Assembly (NCBI GenBank): GCA_021799755.1
Contig: JAJYZU010000002.1
Span: 1-24,872 of the forward strand
Source of the DNA: Thermoplasmata archaeon
GTDB taxonomy: Archaea > Thermoplasmatota > Thermoplasmata > Thermoplasmatales > Thermoplasmataceae
Reading direction: 5' to 3'
Length of the DNA stretch: 24,872 nt
The position numbers and the translations under genes are program-made. How positions within the stretch are numbered: position 1 is the first letter of the stretch; each line of letters starts with the position of its first letter. Shown one piece after another: positions 1-8,400 of this stretch. The notes under the pieces were generated by a model. That model was not told the DNA's origin. It made no database searches and saw only the letters and a program-made list of their open reading frames with translations.

Positions 1-1
1 G

Positions 2-550
2 GAAGCGATCAGGTTTGAAAGGGAAGTTCTCGCTCCCCTGAAGAATGCAAAAATGCTCATCGGGTGCCTCGTACAGCTCCCTCCGTTCCTTGGAATGAGG
101 GAATGGGAGAAACTCATCTCGATGGCAGCAGAACTCGACAGGGACTCCTTCCAGTATTTTGTGGAGACAAGGAATTCAAGCCTTGACATTCCAGAGGTTG
201 ATAGATCTCTTTTAAGTATGAATTTAAGCAGGGTTCTGATCGATACTCCTAACATGAGGGTAGCTCTCGAAAGCAATGCCGGCAGGATCGTATACGCAAG
301 ATTCCACGGCAGGAACGCAGAGGAATGGAAATCCGGGAATGGCATGTCTAAATACGATTATTCCTACTCCGATGCGGAGCTTAAGGAGATATCGCTAACA
401 CTTTCGAGTCTCTCTTCAACACACGACGACATCTTTGTCTTCTTCAACAACCATCCACATGGGAACGCACCGGCAAATGCGATGAGACTCAAAGAAATAA
501 TGGGCATACAGGATGCACAGGAAAGCATTCAGAAAAGATTATTCTTTTAA
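2..550 (+). CDS. DUF72 (YecE-like) family protein, 5'-truncated
   Basis: Only the C-terminal ~182 residues are in the window; the frame is open from base 2, so the ATG at 53 is an internal Met and not the start. DUF72 proteins are TIM-barrel-like and their biochemical role is unsettled. The call rests on the run of DUF72 signatures: a QLPP segment soon after the edge, VETRNSS (the usual E-x-R-h motif), the strand motif YARFHGRNAEEW, the YDYSYSDAEL motif, and the C-terminal FFNNHPHGNAPANA. All are in the usual order, so the protein looks intact at its 3' end. It lies 53 bases upstream of gatD on the same strand and may be co-transcribed, although a weak TATA-like TTTTAAATG spans its stop codon. 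Family call is secure; function is unknown. Confidence 0.85.
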   Translation, partial: EAIRFEREVLAPLKNAKMLIGCLVQLPPFLGMREWEKLISMAAELDRDSFQYFVETRNSSLDIPEVDRSLLSMNLSRVLIDTPNMRVALESNAGRIVYARFHGRNAEEWKSGNGMSKYDYSYSDAELKEISLTLSSLSSTHDDIFVFFNNHPHGNAPANAMRLKEIMGIQDAQESIQKRLFF

Positions 551-603
551 ATGCCAATACCGACAGGAATGAAAAAGATTCAACCGATCCGGAGGACCTG
601 ATC

Positions 604-1842
604 ATGCCGGATTTCTCAAAAACAAAATACGGTTCAAAACTTTTACTCAGATACAAAGGCATTGATATTCCCTGTACCTTCATCAACGTGGAAAAGGGAA
701 TACTTACCGTCAAACTGGAGAATGGTTACAATGCTGCCTTCCTGGACGATTCCATTGAACTGATCAATTCTGAGCCTCCACGGGCAGCAAGGAAGAAGGA
801 TAACGGAACAAGAGTCGTGGAATCCGGCATAAGTATTCTGTCAACAGGTGGTACCATAACCAGCAAGATAGATTACAGCACCGGTGCCGTCAGCCCGTCG
901 GAAGATATTGACTGGGTGCTGGAAAACGCCGGCATGGAATCAGAGAAGGAGACCATCGATTTCAGCATTATTGAAAGTGTGCTGAGCGAAAACATGACAC
1001 CCTCTCACTGGATCAGGATAGCATCAGGAATAAAGGAGAAGATGGAAAAGGGGAACGGGATCGTTGTCTTCCATGGCACAGACACGATGTCTTATACAGC
1101 GTCTGCAATATCATTCATGTTTGAATCCCAGACCAGACCTATTATATTCACCGGTTCTCAGCGAAGTTCAGACAGGCCGAGCAGTGATTCCTACCTTAAC
1201 GTTGAAGGGAGCATAGCAGTTGCCAAAACCAATCTGGGGGAGGTTGCAATAGCGATGCACAGAAATTCCTCCGACGGCGAAATTTCGGTCATAAGAGCTG
1301 TCAGGTCAAGAAAGATGCACACTTCGAAGAGAAGTGCTTTCAAGGCAATTGATGAGAAGGAAATAGCGTTTTATGATGACAAGAAAGTCAATTTTGTCTC
1401 CGGTTACAGGAAAGTATCAGATAAAATAGAGGTATTTTCAGAACTGGAACAGAAGGTCGGCATGATATATTTCTATCCGGGGATTACTCCATCTGACTTC
1501 GAATCCATCAGCAGCGGAAAGAGATCCATGATCATAATGGGGACCGGTCTAGGGCACGTTTCTGAAGAACTCATAGGGTCCATAAGAAGACTTATCAGAG
1601 ACGGTACCAGATTCGTGATGACTTCACAGTGCTTTTCGGGAAACGTGAACCCCTATGTTTATTCGACCGGGAGGAAACTGAGGGAAGCCGGTGTTATGTA
1701 TTTTCAGAACATGCTTCCGGAGGTTGCGTTTGTCAAGTCAATGTATGTCTTAGGTAAATATGATGATGACGAGTTTGAAAAAAGGATGTCTGAAAACATT
1801 CGCGGCGAGATCAACAGCAGGATCACGGAGAGATCAGAATGA
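604..1842 (+). CDS. gatD: Glutamyl-tRNA(Gln) amidotransferase subunit D
   Basis: Glutaminase subunit of the archaeal GatDE enzyme, which releases ammonia from Gln or Asn so GatE can convert Glu-tRNA(Gln) to Gln-tRNA(Gln) in the cytosol. The 412 residues comprise a small N-terminal beta domain (about 1-60) followed by an L-asparaginase-like domain. Visible catalytic residues by alignment with asparaginase: Thr84 in STGGT, Thr159 and Asp160 in HGTDT, and Lys237 in the RKMHTSKRSAF segment. Length is normal for the family. The ATG at 604 is supported by GGAGG at 591-595, eight bases upstream. Its stop overlaps the gatE start in an ATGA, which fits the equimolar complex the two subunits form. The pair implies that this organism makes Gln-tRNA indirectly, as archaea generally do. 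Confidence 0.96.
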   Translation: MPDFSKTKYGSKLLLRYKGIDIPCTFINVEKGILTVKLENGYNAAFLDDSIELINSEPPRAARKKDNGTRVVESGISILSTGGTITSKIDYSTGAVSPSEDIDWVLENAGMESEKETIDFSIIESVLSENMTPSHWIRIASGIKEKMEKGNGIVVFHGTDTMSYTASAISFMFESQTRPIIFTGSQRSSDRPSSDSYLNVEGSIAVAKTNLGEVAIAMHRNSSDGEISVIRAVRSRKMHTSKRSAFKAIDEKEIAFYDDKKVNFVSGYRKVSDKIEVFSELEQKVGMIYFYPGITPSDFESISSGKRSMIIMGTGLGHVSEELIGSIRRLIRDGTRFVMTSQCFSGNVNPYVYSTGRKLREAGVMYFQNMLPEVAFVKSMYVLGKYDDDEFEKRMSENIRGEINSRITERSE

Positions 1843-3656
1843 CTGATGATAAGATAGGGCTGGAGATACACATCCAGCTCAACACAGGCAAACTCTTCTG
1901 CAGATGCGGAATAGAGGGAAAATCGTTCAGGGGGGATAAGATCTCAAGGAGGCTGTTTGCAACCACGGGTGAGATGGGAATCACAGATCAGGCCGCAGGT
2001 TTCGAGAAAGGTAGGGATCGCCGTTTTTCATATTCCATTTCGGATAACACCTGTCTTGTGGAAATGGATGAAGATCCTCCGCATTTCATTGATCCCGATG
2101 CTCTTGAAACAGCCCTCGTGGTATCAAAGAAGCTGGGATGCGTGATGTTTGACAGGATATGCACCATGAGGAAGATGGTGATAGACGGTTCCAACACATC
2201 CGGATTCCAGAGGACTGCACTCATAGGCATAGGTGGAGAGATAAATACCTCGAGGGGAAATGTTAGAATCTCAAGCGTGTGTCTGGAGGAGGATTCTGCC
2301 AGAAAGAGTGAGGAGGATGGCAGGATGGTCACATACTCCCTTGACAGGCTTGGGATCCCTCTAATAGAGATATCCACGGAACCTGATATCATCGACGAGG
2401 ACCATGCCGTCGAGACGGCAAAGGCGATATCATTTCTTGTCATGGCATCAGGAAAATTCAGGAAATCTGCGGAAGCTATAAGGCAGGACGTTAACGTATC
2501 ATTCGGCAATGGAAGGATCGAGATCAAGGGCGTATCGAAAATTTCTGAGATAAGGGATGCCATAAGGGCGGAGCGGGAAAGAAATAAATGGATTGCAGAT
2601 GCCGTATCTATCATCAGGGAGAAAGGTTCCGTTGAAGAGAAAAGCATATCCTTCAGGGATTACACTCCGCTGTTCCTTGCAACCAAAAGCAAAATGATCA
2701 GGGATTCTGTTTCCAGAGGAAATTCTGTGCTCATCTCCCCTGCCAGGAATCTCTCAGGTTTGATGAAATCGGGCAGGTTCAGGATCGGAAGAGAGATTGC
2801 CGACTCTCTTCATTCCCTAGGAATAAATGGCATGATCCACTCAGATGAGCTACCAGGTTATGGCATCGACGAGACGGAAGTGCAGAGGATCAGGAACGGG
2901 ATAGGCATCAGTGAAAACGACGGTTTCATGATTGTGCTGGCAGAGTCTCAAAGGGCTGGAGAAATTGAGAAGACTGTAAAAGATAGGCTGGCAAAACTTC
3001 TGTCCCTGGATCTATCGGAGACAAGGGCCATGAGAAAGGACGGTACCACAGTTTTCATGAGGCCGCTGCCCGGTAAGGAAAGGATGTACCCGGAAACGGA
3101 CATTCCCTACATTTCATATGATCCCCATTTTATAGATGAGAAGGCGGCGAGCCTCCCCTCGACAATAGATGAAGCCTCAAGCAAACTTTCCAAAAAATAC
3201 GGAATATCCATTCAGGACAGCAGAACAATATACACTGAAAATCTTCTTTCCTTTTTCGAGAATGTTGTCAGGGCAACAGAAGATGCCAGGTGGTCAGCCA
3301 GGTTCATTCTTCAGAGGAAAGGAGAACTTGAGGAAAAGAGCGGGATGACAATTTCAGACAATGAACTGATTGAGGCACTCATTAAGATGAGAGAACATGG
3401 TTTAAGGAAAGAGTCCCTGGATCTGGGAATCTCAACGATGTATGAAGACGGATCAAACATAGATAAAATTCTGGAGTCAGACTCCCTGAAGCCTCTGGGA
3501 AATGATGAGATCAGAAAGATCATAGAAGAGATAATTTCTGAGGACGGAAAGGAATCCAGCACGGGACACATCATGGCTGCATTCAGGGAGAAGGCGAAGA
3601 GGCCTTATGATCCAAAAACAGCAATAGAGCTAATCAGTAAAATTACTGGCAGATGA
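1839..3656 (+). CDS. gatE: Glutamyl-tRNA(Gln) amidotransferase subunit E
   Basis: tRNA-binding kinase/transamidase subunit of GatDE: it phosphorylates the glutamate on Glu-tRNA(Gln) and amidates it with ammonia from GatD. The 605 residues begin with the GatB/GatE signature GLEIHIQLNTGKLFCRCG, continue with the catalytic cradle (EDPPHF; DGSNTSGFQRT near 120; LIEISTEPDI near 175; RQDVNVSF near 215), then the archaeal-specific insertion related to the bacterial AspRS GAD domain (about 275-400), the conserved MRPLPGKERMYPETDIP return to the core, and a helical YqeY-like tail ending KRPYDPKTAIELI. The insertion separates it from bacterial GatB. The ATG shares four bases with the gatD stop, so the two are translationally coupled. 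Confidence 0.96.
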   Translation: MTDDKIGLEIHIQLNTGKLFCRCGIEGKSFRGDKISRRLFATTGEMGITDQAAGFEKGRDRRFSYSISDNTCLVEMDEDPPHFIDPDALETALVVSKKLGCVMFDRICTMRKMVIDGSNTSGFQRTALIGIGGEINTSRGNVRISSVCLEEDSARKSEEDGRMVTYSLDRLGIPLIEISTEPDIIDEDHAVETAKAISFLVMASGKFRKSAEAIRQDVNVSFGNGRIEIKGVSKISEIRDAIRAERERNKWIADAVSIIREKGSVEEKSISFRDYTPLFLATKSKMIRDSVSRGNSVLISPARNLSGLMKSGRFRIGREIADSLHSLGINGMIHSDELPGYGIDETEVQRIRNGIGISENDGFMIVLAESQRAGEIEKTVKDRLAKLLSLDLSETRAMRKDGTTVFMRPLPGKERMYPETDIPYISYDPHFIDEKAASLPSTIDEASSKLSKKYGISIQDSRTIYTENLLSFFENVVRATEDARWSARFILQRKGELEEKSGMTISDNELIEALIKMREHGLRKESLDLGISTMYEDGSNIDKILESDSLKPLGNDEIRKIIEEIISEDGKESSTGHIMAAFREKAKRPYDPKTAIELISKITGR

Positions 3657-3663
3657 CGTGTGG

Positions 3664-3672
3664 TTTTCTTTT
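3664..3672 (+). terminator. Oligo-T terminator candidate after gatE
   Basis: TTTTCTTTT begins seven bases after the gatE stop codon. Archaeal RNA polymerase terminates at T-rich tracts without needing a hairpin, and the next gene has its own promoter. No experimental support. Confidence 0.4.
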
Positions 3673-3912
3673 CGGTAATTTCAGGCGCCCTCAACCCACA
3701 TTCAGTTTGCAGATCTTCCATTGTTCAAAATTTTTCTATGCGGGTAATGAATTGCAGGAAAACAAAATTATTAGAGTGATGGTCAACCTGGATGGATTGC
3801 CCTCAAAAATACCTGTATGTTTCTAGACGTGGAGCAAATGACAGGCAAAAAAGTGCTCCAGATACTTCCAGGGAATATTCATCATCCGGCATTGCAGTGC
3901 ACCGGTATTCGC

Positions 3913-3923
3913 AAATATTAAAA
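3913..3923 (+). promoter_or_regulatory. TATA box candidate for the PAC2 gene
   Basis: AAATATTAAAA is centred about 36 bases before the GTG at 3954. With initiation about 25 bases after the TATA centre, the transcript would start near 3943 and carry a leader of about 11 bases. Confidence 0.5.
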
Positions 3924-3953
3924 TAATCATGCGGCAATATCTAACGGATAAAT

Positions 3954-4697
3954 GTGTCTGCTGATTTGCTAAAAACAAGGATGGTCATCAACGACGACAA
4001 ACCCTTCAAGAATCCCCTTGTAATAGGTGGCTTTGTAAGCTCAACTCCTGCTGGTGTCCTTTCAATGAGCTACATCATAGAGCAACTGGGACTGGACCAG
4101 GTTGGTCACATGCGGTCTTTTTATATCCCACCGGTAGCGGTTTTTGTTGGAAAGAAGTTAAGAAACCCCTTTCGGATTTATACCAATGAGAAGAGAGATC
4201 TTGTCGTATTAATCTGTGAAACCCAGATTGAATATGAAGGACTTTACGAGATCGGCAGTGTAATCGTCGAATGGCTGCAGTCAATAAAACCGTCCGATAT
4301 TCTGATTATAGACGGAGAAATGGTTGCAGTGCCTGTAGACGATGGAGAGGTCTATGGCGTTGCCGGACCTGAAAAACTTACACTTTATGAGAAAAGCGGC
4401 ATTAAACCTGCAAACTCTGCTTTAATAGGCGGAGTCGGAGGTGCTATTATGAATCAGTGCATTGAGAAAGGCATCGGCAGTTCTGCCCTGATCACGGAAT
4501 TTGCCACAACGATTCCTGACCCGGACGGGGCACTTCGCCTCATAAATGCACTCAACGAAATCTATTCGCTCAATATTCCAGTGGAAGTGCTTCAGAAGTC
4601 GGTCGGTGAACTTCACAAACAGTTGAAAGAGCTTTCAGACAACATCTCTGCCATGAAGCCTGGCACGACAGGAAATACGGAACGGATGTACGGTTAA
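3954..4697 (+). CDS. Proteasome assembly chaperone family protein (PAC2/Pba type)
   Basis: A 247-residue cytosolic protein of the PAC2 family (DUF75), the family of eukaryotic Pba1/Pba2 and archaeal PbaA/PbaB, which help assemble or bind 20S proteasome alpha rings. Supporting segments are the N-terminal LVIGGFVSSTPAGVLSMSYI, the FYIPPVAVFVGKKLRNPFRIY strand pair, LIDGEMVAVP, and the glycine-rich loop ALIGGVGGAIMNQC with the following ALITEFATTIPDPDGA (ligand-fold core). The last three residues are Met-Tyr-Gly, matching the hydrophobic-Tyr-X (HbYX) tail by which proteasome partners dock into alpha-ring pockets. The start is uncertain: GTG 3954 is closer to the promoter, ATG 3981 (residue 10) would also work, and neither has a clear SD. 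It stands alone between gatDE and the nuo operon. Confidence 0.85.
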   Translation: MSADLLKTRMVINDDKPFKNPLVIGGFVSSTPAGVLSMSYIIEQLGLDQVGHMRSFYIPPVAVFVGKKLRNPFRIYTNEKRDLVVLICETQIEYEGLYEIGSVIVEWLQSIKPSDILIIDGEMVAVPVDDGEVYGVAGPEKLTLYEKSGIKPANSALIGGVGGAIMNQCIEKGIGSSALITEFATTIPDPDGALRLINALNEIYSLNIPVEVLQKSVGELHKQLKELSDNISAMKPGTTGNTERMYG

Positions 4698-4719
4698 ACG
4701 TTGTCTGCGAGGTGCAAAT

Positions 4720-4845
4720 ATGGGAATCCTGCAACTACATGGATTACACAGTTTGTTTTGTCGCTGGTGTAAGTGCAATGGACAACCGGGAAATATTAAA
4801 GAAGTCCTTCTATCAAATTTTACTGATTACTGTCCAAGCCAATAA
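4720..4845 (+). CDS. Possible 41-residue Cys-rich small protein
   Basis: A short ORF (ATG 4720, TAA 4843-4845) 22 bases after the PAC2 stop. Its ATG is preceded at five bases by GAGGTG (4709-4714), a six-base match to the archaeal anti-SD, which is unusual for a random ORF. The product contains a cysteine cluster, FCRWCKCNG, and a further Cys near the C-terminus (YCPSQ), so metal binding is conceivable. I recognise no family, it is below the size where coding potential can be judged by eye, and it could be chance. It would be co-transcribed with the PAC2 gene. Confidence 0.22.
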   Translation: MGILQLHGLHSLFCRWCKCNGQPGNIKEVLLSNFTDYCPSQ

Positions 4846-4865
4846 AATAGGCACAAAATAAATGC

Positions 4866-4873
4866 TTAAATAT
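4866..4873 (+). promoter_or_regulatory. TATA box for the nuo operon
   Basis: TTAAATAT is centred about 24 bases before the nuoA ATG at 4893, the spacing that places transcription initiation on the start codon. With no SD upstream of nuoA this indicates a leaderless operon mRNA. A second TATA-like AAATATTAAA near 4791-4800 is a weaker alternative. Confidence 0.65.
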
Positions 4874-4892
4874 CGTCTTACAATCCTGTAGC

Positions 4893-5330
4893 ATGGTAGA
4901 CGGATACATCGTCCTCGCAGTAGTTTTTGTACTGTTGGTACTGGCCTTGGTAGGTTTGTTTTCCGTTCTGCCCTCAATAGGCTTCAGGAGATATGATAAG
5001 AACAGCAGGGTCACTCTGAAGCCTTCAGACATTATTAGAAATCTTGCCAATGAATCGGATCCACCAGTAAAGGATTCCACATACAGGGAGCCTTACGAGA
5101 GTGGTGAGAAGGCCAGAGGACAATTTGGCAATTTCGTGAATATTCAGTACTATGTTGTGATTCTCTTGTTCATACTGTTCGATGTCGATATGGTTTTGCT
5201 TCTGGCATGGGCGTTTGATTTTTACTCCCTTGGGATTTATCCGTTCATTGAGACGATAATCTTCTTGCTGATGCCATTTTTTGCAGTTTATTATGCCTTT
5301 AAGGAAGGATACATGAGGTGGCTTTCTTGA
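4893..5330 (+). CDS. nuoA: Complex I subunit NuoA (Nqo7/ND3)
   Basis: Small membrane subunit at the junction of the peripheral and membrane arms of complex I, helping form the quinone chamber. The 145 residues show three membrane helices (about 5-29, 84-107 and 114-137) and the family core [19 protein letters not shown] followed by [13 protein letters not shown], whose acidic FDVD replaces the usual FDLE. The conserved YECG of the helix 1-2 loop reads YESG here (Ser70), and that loop is about 25 residues longer than in bacterial NuoA. The first gene of the operon, probably translated from a leaderless mRNA; its 3' end overlaps nuoB by 13 bases. Function as NuoA is secure despite the substitution. 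Confidence 0.92.
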   Translation: MVDGYIVLAVVFVLLVLALVGLFSVLPSIGFRRYDKNSRVTLKPSDIIRNLANESDPPVKDSTYREPYESGEKARGQFGNFVNIQYYVVILLFILFDVDMVLLLAWAFDFYSLGIYPFIETIIFLLMPFFAVYYAFKEGYMRWLS

Positions 5331-5791
5331 AAACAGGAGAAACCGGTATACTCACAACTACGATAGATAAAGCTCTTGAATGGGGACGCAGTAATTCCCT
5401 GTGGCCCCTCACGTTCGGTCTTGCTTGCTGCGCCATAGAGATGATGGCGGTGCAGGGATCGCACTTTGACATCTCCAGGTTCGGCAGTGAAATATTCAGA
5501 AATTCACCCCGTCAGTCTGACCTTATGATAGTTTCAGGCACCGTTACCAAGAAGATGGCTCCCAGACTCAAAAGACTGTATGATGAAATGCCATATCCAA
5601 AATATGTCATCGCTATGGGTGTGTGCGTTATACAGGGAGGCCCATATGTCAAGGGTTATTCTGTGGTTTTGGGAGTTGACAGGGTTGTTCCGGTGGATGT
5701 ATTCGTGCCGGGTTGTCCGCCCACACCCGATGCTCTGACCTACGGCATCATGACCCTGCAGAAAAAGATCAGAGGGGAAACCGACAGGTGA
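5318..5791 (+). CDS. nuoB: Complex I subunit NuoB (Nqo6/PSST), cluster N2
   Basis: Peripheral subunit that carries [4Fe-4S] cluster N2, the immediate donor to quinone. The 157 residues contain the adjacent pair Cys37-Cys38 in [10 protein letters not shown], Cys103 in MGVCVIQGG and Cys133 in [14 protein letters not shown], the complete N2 ligand set. The GTG at 5318 lies inside nuoA and is preceded by the purine-rich AAGGAAGGA, which gives a normal N-terminus; no ATG is available at the right place. The usual GSCA motif is GVCV, a mild deviation. nuoC starts four bases after its stop. Confidence 0.95.
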   Translation: MAFLKTGETGILTTTIDKALEWGRSNSLWPLTFGLACCAIEMMAVQGSHFDISRFGSEIFRNSPRQSDLMIVSGTVTKKMAPRLKRLYDEMPYPKYVIAMGVCVIQGGPYVKGYSVVLGVDRVVPVDVFVPGCPPTPDALTYGIMTLQKKIRGETDR

Positions 5792-5795
5792 AATT

Positions 5796-6254
5796 ATGGT
5801 TGAAATTTTAGAAGAAAAAAAAGGGAAAGACGGGCGTCCCATATTTGTCATTAAAAAATCAGACCTGCTGGAGTTCATGCGCCAGAAGAAGCAGGAGGGT
5901 TTTGATCACCTTTCCCTGATAACCGGCGTGGACAGGAAGGATTACATGGAGGTGAACTACCACCTATATTCATTTTCAAAGAACCAATATATTGTTGTAA
6001 AGGTCACGACTGACAACCTGACCGTACCCAGTCTCATATCCCTTTGGAAAAGCGCAGATTGGGAGGAAAGGGAACAGTATGACATGCTGGGAATTCGCTT
6101 CGATGGACATCCGGATTTGAAGAGAATGTTTCTCCCCGAAAGTTGGGTCGGCCATCCACTGAGAAAGGATTACGATCTAAACAATGTTCAGTATATCAAT
6201 ATGGACGAGTATGGAGAGGACTATGCCACGTTCGATCCAGGGGATGGCTGGTAA
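5796..6254 (+). CDS. nuoC: Complex I subunit NuoC (Nqo5, 30 kDa)
   Basis: Structural subunit of the quinone-reducing module, packed against NuoD. The 152 residues end with the family signature: SADWEEREQYDMLGIRF, then DGHPDLKRMFLPESW and GHPLRKDYDL, which hold the conserved Glu-Arg-Glu, GHPDL and PLRKDY motifs. NuoC is a separate gene here, not fused to NuoD as in E. coli. The N-terminus is short compared with bacterial homologues. The stop and the nuoD start overlap in TAATG. Confidence 0.95.
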   Translation: MVEILEEKKGKDGRPIFVIKKSDLLEFMRQKKQEGFDHLSLITGVDRKDYMEVNYHLYSFSKNQYIVVKVTTDNLTVPSLISLWKSADWEEREQYDMLGIRFDGHPDLKRMFLPESWVGHPLRKDYDLNNVQYINMDEYGEDYATFDPGDGW

Positions 6255-7357
6255 TGTCCAACCTGGTAGAGCTCAATATGGGGCCACAGCATCCCTCCAT
6301 GCATGGTGTCCTCAGACTGAGGCTCAAACTCGATGGCGAGATTGTTAGGGAAATTGAACCAATCATAGGCTACCTTCACAGAAACGCTGAAAAACTCTGC
6401 GAGATGGACTACTTCTGCGACAACATAGTCTATTTTGACAGAATGGATTATGTGGGCGCCATGAACATGGAAGTGGGATTTCTCGAGGCCGCAGAGAAAT
6501 TACTGGGCGTGGAACCTCCGGAGAGGGCACAGTGGATCCGGGTGGTGGCAGCGGAACTAAACAGGATTGCAGCTCACCTCGTCTGGATGGGTGCTTTTGG
6601 TCTCGATCTTGGAATGCTTACACCATTTTTCTACTGCTTCATTGAACGTGAAAAGATTCTGAACATCTTCGTGGAACTTTCCGGAACAAGGCAGCAGTAC
6701 AATTACATGAGCATAGGAGGTGTGTATCAGGATATAACCCCCAAGATAATTGAAGAGATCAAGGAATTCATAAAACAGTTTCCCAAAAAGTTGGAAGAAA
6801 TAGCAAATCTCTTTTTGAAGAACGATATTTTCCTTTCGAGGAACAGAGGGCTTGGAGTCATCGAAAAGGAGACGGCGATCAGCTATGGCGTGACCGGACC
6901 GATTTTGCGTGCATCCGGCGTGCCTTATGATGTAAGGAAGGAGGAACCTTATCTCGTCTACGACAAACTGAATTTTGACATACCTGTGTCACAGAAAGGG
7001 GACAATCTTGCAAGATTCATGATAAGATTGGAGGAGATAAGGCAGTCTGTAAAGATAGTTGATCAGGCAATCACAAAAATACCGGATGGACCATACTTTA
7101 ACCCCAAGGCGAAAAAATCCCTTATGATAAGATTGAGAGGAGAAGGAGAAGTTTACGCAAGAACGGAATCATCAAAGGGCGAGTTTGGGGTGTACATAGT
7201 TGGCGACGGCGGTGTCAAACCATATCGTGTCCACGTGAGAAGCCCCACCTTCAAAAATCTATCAATAATACCGGCCGTGGCCAAGGATAAGATGATTGCG
7301 GATCTGATTGCAATTCTGGGGACGTTCGATCTTGTTTTCGGGGAGATTGACAGATGA
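6254..7357 (+). CDS. nuoD: Complex I subunit NuoD (Nqo4, 49 kDa)
   Basis: Large quinone-site subunit related to the [NiFe]-hydrogenase large subunit. The 367 residues start with MSNLVELNMGPQHPSMHG; His17 and Tyr66 (in RMDYVGAM) correspond to the quinone-contacting His and Tyr of Thermus Nqo4. GYLHRNAEKL, the GTRQQYNYMSIGGV motif and the terminal LVFGEIDR are typical. The hydrogenase metal-binding cysteines are absent, as expected for complex I. The same frame stays open to an ATG at 6143 inside nuoC, but that 37-residue extension has no family counterpart, so I use ATG 6254, which overlaps the nuoC stop by one base. Confidence 0.96.
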   Translation: MSNLVELNMGPQHPSMHGVLRLRLKLDGEIVREIEPIIGYLHRNAEKLCEMDYFCDNIVYFDRMDYVGAMNMEVGFLEAAEKLLGVEPPERAQWIRVVAAELNRIAAHLVWMGAFGLDLGMLTPFFYCFIEREKILNIFVELSGTRQQYNYMSIGGVYQDITPKIIEEIKEFIKQFPKKLEEIANLFLKNDIFLSRNRGLGVIEKETAISYGVTGPILRASGVPYDVRKEEPYLVYDKLNFDIPVSQKGDNLARFMIRLEEIRQSVKIVDQAITKIPDGPYFNPKAKKSLMIRLRGEGEVYARTESSKGEFGVYIVGDGGVKPYRVHVRSPTFKNLSIIPAVAKDKMIADLIAILGTFDLVFGEIDR

Positions 7358-8394
7358 GCTTACTGGAAAGACTCTTTGGTGTTTTCTCATTTCTTGGCCA
7401 TGATCTTGGTTACGCAGTTTCGTACCTGATCCAGGCCGTTCTCTACCTGATAGTAATTGCCCTCCTCCTCATACTCATGATTTATCTTTTCAGAAAATTC
7501 ATGGCAAGACTTCAGCAGAGGCTGGGACCAAACAGGGTTGGTAAATTTGGTTCCCTACAGCTCATAGCCGATGCGTTCAAACTATTGGGAAAGGAATCTA
7601 TCCTTCCTTCGGAGAGAGACAACTTTCCATTTGTGGTCGCGCCGATGATGGTGCTAATAGGCCTTATGCTTGCATTTGTTCTCATTCCCTACGGTTCCCT
7701 GTACTGGATCGGGAGCATTACGGCAACCCATTCGGCAGTAAGCGTGATTCTCATTTTTGCACTCATGGCGATCATGCCCATAGGAGAGCTTCTGGCCGGA
7801 GTCAGTTCCCACAATAAGTACGCCCTTCTGGGGGCGCTAAGAGCGGTTGCGAAAGATGTATCATTCGAGGTTCCCATGATGCTGTCCCTGCTTGCGGTCG
7901 TTATGATGGCATCTGCCAGGGTTTCAACACCGCTCGACATGGAATCTCTCATTTCAGCACAATTTCTGGCATACGGGATATTGCAGCCTCTCGGAATATT
8001 CCTGTTCTTCATCGCAATGGTTGCAAGAGCGTCGTATACTCCGTTTGATATGGGAGAAAGTGACAGTGAACTGGTTTCTGGTTATTCCACGGAGTACACA
8101 GGAATGAGATTTGCGATGTTCTATATCGGTATGTTCGGCACCATACTGCTTGGTTCAACCCTTCTTTCCACGCTTTACCTCGGAGGGTATTCAGGACCTT
8201 TCTCGAGCAGCATCGGGCCCGTATGGGTGTTCATAAAGGCAATCATACTCGTGCTTATATCATTCACAGTATGGCTATCCCTTCCGCGAATAAGGATTGA
8301 CAAATTCGTCAATTTTGGCTGGAAGTATCTTCTCCCGGTTTCGTTCATAAACCTGATCCTTGTTGGAATACTTACCCTGGGATTGGGGTGGTGA
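7354..8394 (+). CDS. nuoH: Complex I subunit NuoH (Nqo8/ND1)
   Basis: Membrane subunit connecting the quinone tunnel to the proton-pumping arm. The 346 residues have about eight membrane helices and the signatures FRKFMARLQQRLGPNRVGK, then LIADAFKLLGKESILPSERD (first cytosolic loop) and ASYTPFDMGESDSELVSGY followed by STEYTGMRFAMFYI (the acidic TM5-6 loop). The usual ETNRAPFDLPE is ARASYTPFDMGE, consistent with an archaeal version. The ATG shares four bases (ATGA) with the nuoD stop. The gene ends six bases before nuoI. Confidence 0.95.
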   Translation: MSLLERLFGVFSFLGHDLGYAVSYLIQAVLYLIVIALLLILMIYLFRKFMARLQQRLGPNRVGKFGSLQLIADAFKLLGKESILPSERDNFPFVVAPMMVLIGLMLAFVLIPYGSLYWIGSITATHSAVSVILIFALMAIMPIGELLAGVSSHNKYALLGALRAVAKDVSFEVPMMLSLLAVVMMASARVSTPLDMESLISAQFLAYGILQPLGIFLFFIAMVARASYTPFDMGESDSELVSGYSTEYTGMRFAMFYIGMFGTILLGSTLLSTLYLGGYSGPFSSSIGPVWVFIKAIILVLISFTVWLSLPRIRIDKFVNFGWKYLLPVSFINLILVGILTLGLGW

Positions 8395-8400
8395 TTAATC

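Larger units (their letters stand above)
3657..3953. other. 297-base intergenic region, no recognised gene
   Basis: This gap separates gatE from the PAC2 gene. I see an oligo-T stretch just after gatE (3664-3672) and a TATA-like element near the right end (3913-3923). Between them all frames are broken by stops at short distance, and I find no tRNA cloverleaf, no convincing C/D-box pair and no repeat. An unrecognised small RNA cannot be excluded. Confidence 0.5.

Noticed and set aside
53..55. ATG at 53 as the start of the first gene
   Set aside because: The frame is open to the left edge and the DUF72 domain needs far more N-terminal sequence.
1988..2647. 219-codon open frame antisense to gatE
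   Set aside because: Lies wholly inside a well-conserved gatE; the Ser/Leu/Ile-rich product is the typical antisense shadow of an Arg/Glu/Asp-rich gene and has no promoter or SD.
3657..3953. A tRNA or C/D-box RNA in the gap before the PAC2 gene
   Set aside because: No cloverleaf arms or TTC loop; a GTGATGG is near a C box but no matching D box with a flanking stem was found.
6143..6253. N-terminal extension of nuoD
   Set aside because: The extra 37 residues lie inside nuoC, resemble no NuoD, and the ATG at 6254 gives the standard N-terminus.
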